This document shows positions 57,208-64,000 of a stretch of DNA of 64,000 nt, in pieces. Below the pieces are notes generated by a model. The model saw only the letters and a list, made by a program, of their open reading frames with translations. It was not told the origin of the DNA and searched no databases. Position 1 is the stretch's first letter. Every line of letters starts with the position of its first letter. The translations under genes were made by a program, and so were the position numbers. The stretch comes from Legionella cincinnatiensis (GTDB lineage Bacteria; Pseudomonadota; Gammaproteobacteria; Legionellales; Legionellaceae), in the NCBI RefSeq assembly GCF_900452415.1, contig NZ_UGNX01000001.1, forward strand, positions 2,728,001 to 2,792,000, in the 5' to 3' direction.

Positions 57208-57582
57208 AATTAATTCCAGGAAATAATCGATGGTGTATTCTATTAATAGATTCTTTTTCCCGCAAGAAAAGAAAATACAAGATATTATTATAATTATAAT
57301 CCCCTCTTGCTCAAATCTGAATTTTTACTCAGATTTTAAATCTTATAACTGAGAAACAACTTAGGCCTCAGAACATTATGATTTTTTTGCGCAAACGGCT
57401 TTCTTCTACATTCTGTAGTTTTTGTCCAGGCTTATTAATAAGTTATCCAAAACTCCAAATAACTATTTGAAAATTAAAATATATTTAAAAAAATTCTATG
57501 ATATATCAGCACAATGAATTGAACAAATATAAAAAAATAAGGTTAAATATTACAAGAGATTTAAACTCATAGGTTAAACACT
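57208..57582. other. Intergenic region between uvrD and the ankyrin pseudogene
   Basis: 375 bp of AT-rich sequence. An AAATCTGA / TCAGATTT inverted pair lies near 57315-57338. I see no gene or RNA. The promoters for both flanking, divergent units should be here. Confidence 0.4.
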
Positions 57583-58723
57583 ATGCCTAACTTACATCCA
57601 TTGAATCACATCAATAATGCTGATCCAAAGCTAATAAATTTTATTAACCAGGTTAACCAAGATATAGACAAAATCAATGGGTTAATTAAAGAGTATAATA
57701 ATACGACTTCAGATAAATAAAGTATCGAAAAACTAAAACAATTCCTCGCTATAAACAAATTGTTGAAAGTATGGCATTAATTCAAGACTTGGTTAAATAC
57801 GATCCTAAAAATAGAATTTCGTTAAATGACGCCACCAATCGATTGAACAATTTGATGCAAGAAAAAAACACGGTGAAAATAAATTAAGCTCACCTAAACT
57901 GGAGAAAGAGATCCCAAAAATCTTATCTAAAAGCCAAGTTAAAATTAATGGAAAAACAGGTATTGATATAATAGGTGAGTTCAAAAACCGAAATCAACAA
58001 TTGCTAAGAACGGGTAATGATCCAGAAATCGTTGAGAAATTAAAAGATGAATTAGTGGAGATGTTTCACATTCAGCATCATCGAATTGAAGTATCTAAAG
58101 AAGAAAATAGACAACTTACCAAGCAAATTCAACTGACAGGGTTTGAAGATAAAGATGAAAATATGAAAAAATTCATCAAAGGAAAAGAGTTATCCATACG
58201 TAATAACCTGGGTACTTTTATACAGTTAGAGGACGATTTAAAGGCTGTTTTAATACAACAACAAACAACCAACAGGAAACTATTGATTTACTCCTCTCCA
58301 TTGAAGATGTGCCCTCATTAGCTGATGAACAAGGGGGGCTTCCTAATTATGCGGCACACTATGGCACTGCCAAAAATAGTACAATCCTGTTGCTCTACGG
58401 GGACAACATATATCAACAACAAAGATACCCAGGCAAGAACTCCTTCACTCTGGGCTGCCTATGCAGGTAATCAAGAAGTACTTGAAACATTAATAAAAAA
58501 TGGAGCTAATCCAAAACTCACTGACTACCAAGGGTTTTCCATTTTACATATTGCCGTGCAAGAAAATAACGATCCCATGGTTCATTGGATAGTCGAAAAT
58601 GTAGGCCCTTTTTTAGTGAATCAGAATGACTCAAATCATCATAGTCCATTATATTATGCACAAAAAAAAGATTATCCAAAAATTGCGGCATTTCTAAAAA
58701 ATATAGGCGCTAATGATTGTTGA
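57583..58723 (+). pseudogene. Decayed ankyrin-repeat gene (former effector)
   Basis: Coding sense persists but is broken across frames. From ATG 57583 45 codons (MPNLHPLNHINNADPK...) run to a stop at 57718. In another frame follow VESMALIQDLVKYDPKNRIS (57761 on), then a third stretch (KLSSPKLEKEIPKILSKSQV, about 57880-58260) with coiled-coil character. After a shift comes QQETIDLLLSIEDVPSLADE (about 58258-58400), and after another an intact ankyrin part (TPSLWAAYAGNQEVLETLIK, FSILHIAVQENNDPMVHWIV) to 58723. At least four disruptions are needed. The KYDPKNRIS piece looks like the end of a protein-kinase domain, but this is weak. Two fragments (58001-58321, 58325-58723) stay open and should not be taken as intact genes. 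Confidence 0.8.
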
Positions 58724-58829
58724 ATTACTTAAACTCATGAGCTACTGTATTCAGTGAAATTTACTGTTGCTTTCAAGCGTCTCCCAGCGCAAAATAAGGC
58801 AACATAGCAAATTTCCCAAAAGGACTCAT

Positions 58830-59792
58830 ATGCATTCACTCTACCCATCAATAAAACCCTATGCACACCATGAATTAAAAGTCAGTGAGCTGCATACACT
58901 TTATATTGAAGAAACAGGAAATCCAAACGGGCTTCCTGTCATAATACTTCATTCTGGCCCTGGAGTTTCTTCTGGAGATGGGTATCTAAGACGTTTTTTT
59001 GATCCTCAACATTACCGAATCATCCTTTTTGACCAACGTGGATGTGGACGCTCTACACCACATTTAGAACTTCGTGAAAACACAACTCACTTTTTACTTG
59101 ATGATATCGACGCCATTCGAGATTTTTTGGGATTGTCTGAGTTTGTGCTGTCTGGTGGAGGATGGGGATCATTGCTTGCTTTACTGTATGCACAAAAGTT
59201 CCCTCAACAAATTAAAGCACTACAACTTCATCAAATTTTTTTAGGAAGACAACAAGATTGTGATTGGTTTTATAAACAAGGTACCAATTTATTTTATCCT
59301 GATTATTGGCAAGAATTTATAAGTAGTGTCCCTGAAAATATGCTCAACGAGATCCCACAATACTATGCCAATTGCTTACAAGGAACAAACGAATTAGCCC
59401 GCATGAGCGCTGCAAAATCCTGGGCATTATGGGAAGCCCGATGCAGCAGTTTACAACCTCATTTATATGTTATTGACCAATTTAGTGATCCTCATTTTGC
59501 TTTAACTCTTGCAACATTAGAATCTCATTACATGAAAAATCACTTCTTCATTGAAGAAAATCAGGTATTAGCTAACGTTCATAAAATAAGACATATCCCA
59601 ACATATATTGTTCATGGGCGCTTTGATTTAATTTCTCCTTTAGCGGGGGCTTTTGAATTGCATCAAGCGATCCCTGCCTCTAATTTAAGAGTAGTTCGTG
59701 ATGCAGGACACTCAGATAGGGAATCTGGAATTATTGATGCTTTAATTTATGCAAGTAAAGAAATTTCCAAGCAGGGACTCGACGCATGTTAG
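58830..59792 (+). CDS. Proline iminopeptidase homologue lacking the nucleophilic serine
   Basis: A 320-residue alpha/beta-hydrolase of the Pip family. ATG 58830 follows AAAAGGACTCAT; the longer frame has no support. FFDPQHYRIILFDQRGCGRSTPH, DDIDAIRDFLGL, IPTYIVHGRFDLISP (Asp) and AGHSDRE (His) are all family motifs. Yet the nucleophile elbow, normally GGSWGS, reads GGGWGS, and the oxyanion HGGPG reads HSGPG. Both changes are read directly from the DNA (GGT GGA GGA TGG GGA TCA). So the peptidase activity may be lost or changed. It overlaps dtd by 7 bp. Confidence 0.85.
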   Translation: MHSLYPSIKPYAHHELKVSELHTLYIEETGNPNGLPVIILHSGPGVSSGDGYLRRFFDPQHYRIILFDQRGCGRSTPHLELRENTTHFLLDDIDAIRDFLGLSEFVLSGGGWGSLLALLYAQKFPQQIKALQLHQIFLGRQQDCDWFYKQGTNLFYPDYWQEFISSVPENMLNEIPQYYANCLQGTNELARMSAAKSWALWEARCSSLQPHLYVIDQFSDPHFALTLATLESHYMKNHFFIEENQVLANVHKIRHIPTYIVHGRFDLISPLAGAFELHQAIPASNLRVVRDAGHSDRESGIIDALIYASKEISKQGLDAC

Positions 59793-60223
59793 TTGTAATT
59801 CAAAGAGTATCTCATGCCCGAGTAGACATTGCAGATAAAACGATAGCTAACATTAATAAAGGATTACTAATACTCTGTGGTTTTGAACCTAATGATACAG
59901 AACATAATATTAATAAAATGTTAGATAGATGCATCAATTATCGTATTTTTGACGATGGGCAAGGCAAAATGAATTTAAGTCTTAAAGAAATCAATGGTGA
60001 TTTATTACTAGTACCACAATTTACTTTAATGGCAGACACACAAAAAGGATTGCGTCCCAGCTTTTCAAATGCAGCGCCCCCAGAGCTTGGACGGCGATTA
60101 TTTGATAATTTGCTTACTCGTTCTGCCCAAATCTTTCCCAAGATTCAAAGTGGATGTTTTGGCGCCAACATGCAAGTTCATTTATGTAATGACGGTCCTG
60201 TAACCTTTTTATTAAAATTTTAG
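59786..60223 (+). CDS. dtd: D-aminoacyl-tRNA deacylase
   Basis: A 145-residue Dtd, which removes D-amino acids (and glycine mischarged on tRNA-Ala) from tRNA. MLVVIQRVSHARVDI at the start, LLVPQFTLMADTQKGLRPSF (the SQFTL motif, here with Pro in place of Ser) and the C-terminal NDGPVTFLL (NxGPxT motif). Overlaps the end of the Pip-like gene. Confidence 0.94.
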   Translation: MLVVIQRVSHARVDIADKTIANINKGLLILCGFEPNDTEHNINKMLDRCINYRIFDDGQGKMNLSLKEINGDLLLVPQFTLMADTQKGLRPSFSNAAPPELGRRLFDNLLTRSAQIFPKIQSGCFGANMQVHLCNDGPVTFLLKF

Positions 60224-60346
60224 CGTGCATTAAAAATAGATCCTAGAAAACAAATGGATTAACTGGAAATCAATCATAAACTGGATGGTTTGCAAGAACA
60301 GTAAACTCGTGTAACATCTCCAATAAAATAAATAATAAAAAAAATC

Positions 60347-61108
60347 ATGCGATTCATCTCATTAGTTATCAGTGTTACAAGTAGTCTCATTTTATCTGGT
60401 TGCGTTTGTAAAGGCACTAATCCCGCAGATCCCTTTGAACCTTTTAACCGCAAGGTATACAAATTTAATACTGCCCTTGATAATTTACTTTTAAAGCCTC
60501 CAGCAAAAGTGTACAGAGCGGTAATTCCGGCTCCTGTTCGAAAAAGTATTAATAATTTTTACAATAACCTAGATCTTATTCCTACAGTAGGAAATGATCT
60601 CTTACAAGCGCAAGGAAAATGGGCAATTCGTGACTCGTGGCGTTTCATCATCAACTCTTCTTTAGGTGTGGGTGGTTTATTTGATGTAGCGAAAACCTTT
60701 GGTTTACCCCCTCACTCAAATGATTTGGGTCTGACACTCGCTAAGTGGGGAGATAAAAATTCTCCTTACCTTGTTATACCCTTCTTAGGCCCAAGCACAC
60801 TTCGAGATGGAGCTGGATGGCTTTTCCAATTTGCATTATACAGCCCTTATGTTTATATAAATGATGATACCGTCATCTACAGCTTATTAGCACTTCGTTA
60901 TATTGATTTACGTTCTCAATTATTTGATACGGATCGTATAATGGATGAAGCTTTTGATAAGTACGCATTTATGCGTGATGCATATTTACAATATAGAAAC
61001 CATCTTATTACTGGCGCTGAACCTGATAGTGGCACTCTTTATTCTTCAGATAAAAAAGCAGAACAAAATGCCGAGGCAGATGTTGGCGGTGATTATGTAG
61101 ATGAATAA
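60347..61108 (+). CDS. mlaA: MlaA (VacJ) outer-membrane lipoprotein of phospholipid transport
   Basis: A 253-residue lipoprotein with lipobox LSGC (C19). DPFEPFNRKVYKFN, RDSWRFIINSSLGVGGLFDVA and LGLTLAKWGDKNSPYLVIPFLGPSTLRD are the MlaA signature regions. It removes misplaced phospholipids from the outer leaflet of the outer membrane. The other mla genes are not in this window. Confidence 0.95.
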   Translation: MRFISLVISVTSSLILSGCVCKGTNPADPFEPFNRKVYKFNTALDNLLLKPPAKVYRAVIPAPVRKSINNFYNNLDLIPTVGNDLLQAQGKWAIRDSWRFIINSSLGVGGLFDVAKTFGLPPHSNDLGLTLAKWGDKNSPYLVIPFLGPSTLRDGAGWLFQFALYSPYVYINDDTVIYSLLALRYIDLRSQLFDTDRIMDEAFDKYAFMRDAYLQYRNHLITGAEPDSGTLYSSDKKAEQNAEADVGGDYVDE

Positions 61109-61126
61109 GTTATCAAAAAGATCATC

Positions 61127-61148
61127 ACCCTCTGTAAAAGCAGAGGGT
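61127..61148. terminator. Stem-loop between mlaA and gshB (weak bidirectional terminator)
   Basis: ACCCTCTG / CAGAGGGT form an 8-bp perfect stem with a TAAAAG loop, 18 bp after the mlaA stop. The T-tract on either side is poor. Confidence 0.45.
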
Positions 61149-61328
61149 AAAATAACTCACCAACAGTAAAAGTAAACGTGCACCGGGTATGTCATTTTTG
61201 AGCGTCAGGATGTTGTCATTGCAAATGAAGTCCAATTCAAATCCTCAAACATATCCAGGAACACTTACCTAATAAAATACTGGTTTATTGAGGCTGTAAA
61301 CTCAGAAATTCTCAACTTCTCTATGAAG

Positions 61329-62282
61329 TTATCTACTACGATAAATCGTCTCAAGAGAGCTTAAAAAATCACCAGCAATATCTAAATTGGTTTCAGCTTC
61401 TATTTCACGTAGGCAGGTCGGACTTGTAACATTAATTTCAGTTAAATAATCTCCTATCACATCGATACCCACAAAATATAAACCTTTTCCTTTAAGCGTA
61501 GGAGCAATTTGCTCACAAAGCCATCTATCTCTAGTGGTGATAGGTACGACTTCTCCTCGAGCTCCTGCTGCCAAATTACCTCGTAAGTCTCCTTCCGCAG
61601 GAATACGGGCCAAAGCATAAGGAACAGGTTGACCATTAATTAACAAAATACGCTTATCTCCCGCCGTCTTTATTTCATGAATATAGCGTTGGGCAATGAT
61701 CGTTTGCGTCTGATTTTTAGTTAATACTTCCAAAATCACTGCCAAATTTTTCCCTTGTTCTTCAACATGAAATACAGAGTTTCCACCCATTCCTTCCAAG
61801 GGCTTAAAAATTACCTGCTTATGCTCCTCCCAAAATGCTTTCAATCGTCTTATATTCTTAGAGACAAGTGTCGTAGGACAACATTGTGGAAAATTCAAAG
61901 TAAAAAATTTTTCATTGGCATCACGTAACGCTTGTGGATTATTTGCGACTAAAACGCCTTCACGCTCTGCAAGATCCAAGAAATAAGTGGTATAAATATA
62001 TTCTGTATTAAAAGGAGGATCTTTACGCATCAAAATAATATCAAATGTACCTAAAGGCTTTTCCCCAAGGTTTGTTATTTTAGCCCAATCTTTACTATAT
62101 AAATCACCAATACTTAACTCATAGACTTGCGCAAAAGCACGTCCCTCTTTGCAGAATAAATCTTCTTGGGTAAAAACAACACAAGACCATCCCAACTCTT
62201 GTGCTCTTTTGAGCAGAGCAAGAGTAGTATCTTTATAGGGTTTTAATAGGTCTATTGGATCGAGTAATATTCCTAATTGCAT
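61329..62282 (-). CDS. gshB: Glutathione synthetase
   Basis: A 317-residue ATP-grasp enzyme: MQLGILLDPIDLLKPYKDTT, DIILMRKDPPFNTEYIYTTY, VIFKPLEGMGGNSVFHV, DKRILLINGQPVPYALARIP and FVGIDVIGDYLTEINVTSPT. Adds glycine to gamma-Glu-Cys. The start shares one base with the gshA stop (TAATG). Confidence 0.96.
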   Translation of the reverse strand: MQLGILLDPIDLLKPYKDTTLALLKRAQELGWSCVVFTQEDLFCKEGRAFAQVYELSIGDLYSKDWAKITNLGEKPLGTFDIILMRKDPPFNTEYIYTTYFLDLAEREGVLVANNPQALRDANEKFFTLNFPQCCPTTLVSKNIRRLKAFWEEHKQVIFKPLEGMGGNSVFHVEEQGKNLAVILEVLTKNQTQTIIAQRYIHEIKTAGDKRILLINGQPVPYALARIPAEGDLRGNLAAGARGEVVPITTRDRWLCEQIAPTLKGKGLYFVGIDVIGDYLTEINVTSPTCLREIEAETNLDIAGDFLSSLETIYRSR

Positions 62283-63577
62283 TATTCACCCCCAATTGCC
62301 GCAATTTCCTTTGCTGCAGCAAGAGCTGCTAAACGCGCAATCACACCATACACATAAAAACGATTCGGATAATCAACTTCAGTCAAATCATCACAAGGCA
62401 TATTGCACGCTTGAGCAAAAGCCAAAGGTTCAAAATGCATTCCAGGCGCATTAAGATTTTCATCAATACCACGTTCTTTATGAACCCTATAAAATCCACC
62501 AACTACAAACTGACCAATCATATAAACTACTGGCTCAGCAACAGAACCATTTGGCATAGTTTCAAAAGTATATACACCCTCTTGAACAATGACTCTGTCT
62601 ACTTTACGACCGCCTTTACTCGCCGACATCCGGGTGCGTTGCTTTCTATTAAGCAAACGAACTTCATCAGCATCATGTACCATCATAACACTCATTCCAT
62701 AAGTACCATTATCAGCCTTAATGACAACAAATGGATTCTCTTTAATGCCATAAGTCGCATATTTATCTTTCATTAAAGTTAAAATTTTCTCCACTTCAAT
62801 GGCTAATTTATCAATGCCTTCCTGTGCCATAAAATCAATACCTTCTATAGCGCTAAAATAAGGATTAATCAGCCAAGAATCCATACCCACTAATTCGGAA
62901 AACTCATTAGCCACTTCCTCATAAAAATTAAAATGTTTAGATTTTAATCTTGAAAACCATCCTAACTGCGCTGTAGGCCTTATTTTTTGTTGGATGTCTT
63001 GTAAAACTTCGGGAACACCTTGAGATAAGTCATTATTTAACAAAAGAAAACAAGGATTAAAATCAGTTAGACCTACACGGTTATCCTGACGCTGTATCGG
63101 TTCCAACAATAACGTTTCACCGCTTTCAAGAACAACTTCCGTAGGCTCGATTATCTCCGGATCTAAGCTGCCGATGCGTACAACAAAACCAGCTTTTATA
63201 AAAATTGTTTTTAATACATTAAGACTTTGCAAATAAAATTTATTCCGAGTATGACTTTCTGGAATCAACAAAATTTTAGTACAGTCAGGGATATAATCAA
63301 TTAATACAGACTGGGCTGCTTGAATGCATAGGGGAAGAAATTCGAGATTTAAATTATTAAATCCTGCTGGAAATAAATTGGTATCCACAGGAGCTATTTT
63401 AAAGCCCGCATGCCGTAAATCAACAGACGATGTTAATGGAGGAGGCGTTTTCTTCCATTGGTGTCTAAACCAAGTTTCAATAGCTGCAATTTGATTTAAA
63501 ACAATTTTTTCTACATGAAACAAAGGTCCGGAGTGCGCAGTAGTCAAATGAGGAACAGGAATTTCATGTGCATTCAT
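62282..63577 (-). CDS. gshA: Glutamate-cysteine ligase (proteobacterial GshA type)
   Basis: A 431-residue ligase of the GshA (PF08886-like) type, unrelated in layout to the E. coli enzyme. Visible: SSVDLRHAGFKIAPVDTNLFPAGFNNL, ILLIPESHTRNKFYL, VVIKADNGTYGMSVM and RTRMSASKGGRKVDRVIVQEGV. Makes gamma-glutamylcysteine. Paired with gshB, so glutathione synthesis is complete in one two-gene unit. Confidence 0.9.
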   Translation of the reverse strand: MNAHEIPVPHLTTAHSGPLFHVEKIVLNQIAAIETWFRHQWKKTPPPLTSSVDLRHAGFKIAPVDTNLFPAGFNNLNLEFLPLCIQAAQSVLIDYIPDCTKILLIPESHTRNKFYLQSLNVLKTIFIKAGFVVRIGSLDPEIIEPTEVVLESGETLLLEPIQRQDNRVGLTDFNPCFLLLNNDLSQGVPEVLQDIQQKIRPTAQLGWFSRLKSKHFNFYEEVANEFSELVGMDSWLINPYFSAIEGIDFMAQEGIDKLAIEVEKILTLMKDKYATYGIKENPFVVIKADNGTYGMSVMMVHDADEVRLLNRKQRTRMSASKGGRKVDRVIVQEGVYTFETMPNGSVAEPVVYMIGQFVVGGFYRVHKERGIDENLNAPGMHFEPLAFAQACNMPCDDLTEVDYPNRFYVYGVIARLAALAAAKEIAAIGGE

Positions 63578-63648
63578 ACTTTATCTCTTATTATTTTTTC
63601 AACGATGTTACCGAGGTTAGCATAGAAATAAAAGATTTTATTAATTTT

Positions 63649-63667
63649 CTGTTATTATATATAACAG
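63649..63667. promoter_or_regulatory. Small palindrome in the gshA / membrane-protein divergent region
   Basis: CTGTTA and TAACAG arms flank a 7-bp AT spacer, 41 bp before the ATG at 63708 and 72 bp before gshA. It could be an operator. No regulator is evident nearby. Confidence 0.35.
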
Positions 63668-63707
63668 TCATGCAAATTAAATTCACAAATTCAAGGAGCC
63701 TCTGTTT

Positions 63708-63992
63708 ATGATTAATGAACTAGCCCAACAATTTGCTGCACAAATACAAACTTTTCTTTATATCATGACATTAATTAATGGCATTTTACATTTAATTTTT
63801 GCTGGCGCTGTAGCTCATGATGCTGGAAATATGAATCAAATGGGACAACGACCTGTTCTTGTTTCCGCAGCTACCTGGGCATTTGCAACTTTAATAGGTG
63901 GTGTATTTATAGCAGCAATATATTGGTTATTACATCACTCCACATTAACAAGACCGGTAAGAGAAACTCGTTATGATAAACCCCAATATTAA
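63708..63992 (+). CDS. Small membrane protein of unknown function
   Basis: A 94-residue protein with two membrane helices (about 14-36, FLYIMTLINGILHLIFAGAVA, and 52-74, AATWAFATLIGGVFIAAIYWLL) and a basic C-terminus (TRPVRETRYDKPQY). AAGGAG lies 9 nt before the ATG. It is divergent from gshA. Family not recognised. Confidence 0.72.
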   Translation: MINELAQQFAAQIQTFLYIMTLINGILHLIFAGAVAHDAGNMNQMGQRPVLVSAATWAFATLIGGVFIAAIYWLLHHSTLTRPVRETRYDKPQY

Positions 63993-64000
63993 AACAATAA

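Noticed and set aside
62411-62776. 121-codon frame on the plus strand
   Set aside because: It is antisense to gshA, whose motifs are complete.

Overview
The window looks like chromosomal DNA of a Legionella species, probably not L. pneumophila itself. The grounds are low GC content, an IcmD/DotP-type Dot/Icm secretion component, several long coiled-coil or helical-solenoid proteins with acidic C-termini typical of Dot/Icm effectors, a Com1/DsbA2-type oxidoreductase, and a LysC-LysA fusion. The genus assignment is by recognition only; no database search was possible. I see no tRNA, rRNA or CRISPR array.

Layout. 1-6.4 kb: end of tamA, then tamB, hemB, a small secreted protein and fadL on the other strand. 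6.6-14.6 kb: housekeeping genes (fused aspartokinase/DAP decarboxylase, an AddA/RecB-type helicase-nuclease, mrp/apbC, a CsiV-like protein). 14.7-22.8 kb: an AT-rich accessory block of host-interaction candidates: a 152-residue protein ending in a CaaX box, a tandem pair of small paralogous membrane proteins, a 1460-residue protein with a YopT/C58-like cysteine-protease N-terminus, a 74-residue protein, and a coiled-coil membrane protein whose N-terminus resembles a mitochondrial presequence. 23.1-26.7 kb: a LysR regulator divergent from an S-adenosylhomocysteine-hydrolase-like protein and an MFS transporter. 27-33.6 kb (minus strand): msbA-lpxK plus a coupled periplasmic protein, a GNAT protein, pyrD and a methyltransferase. 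34-44.2 kb: a leucine/isovalerate degradation operon carrying isovaleryl-CoA through 3-methylcrotonyl-CoA and HMG-CoA to acetoacetate and acetyl-CoA. 44.6-47.1 kb: metNIQ. 47.3-50.1 kb: second accessory block with a coiled-coil protein, a PA3496-like small protein and an orphan IcmD paralogue. 50.3-57.2 kb (minus strand): rsmJ, glyS, glyQ, dsbA2-like and uvrD. 57.6-58.7 kb: a decayed ankyrin-repeat gene. 58.8-64 kb: an aminopeptidase-like pseudoenzyme, dtd, mlaA, gshB/gshA and a small membrane protein.

A family of short inverted-repeat elements (terminal repeats near TTAACGTGAGTTATGGATAA) occurs at 12647-12785, 26662-26861 and 49433-49634, with end fragments at 15183 and 26863. They look like non-autonomous MITEs and sit at the edges of the accessory genes. 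A second set of short hairpins built on modules such as GTAGCCCGGATTAGGC or GGTGCAGCGAAGC is scattered between genes.

Strongest leads: the mitochondrial-presequence protein, the C58-like giant protein, the CaaX-box protein, the orphan IcmD beside a MITE, the proline-iminopeptidase homologue whose nucleophilic serine is glycine, and the palindrome over the predicted promoter of the leucine operon.
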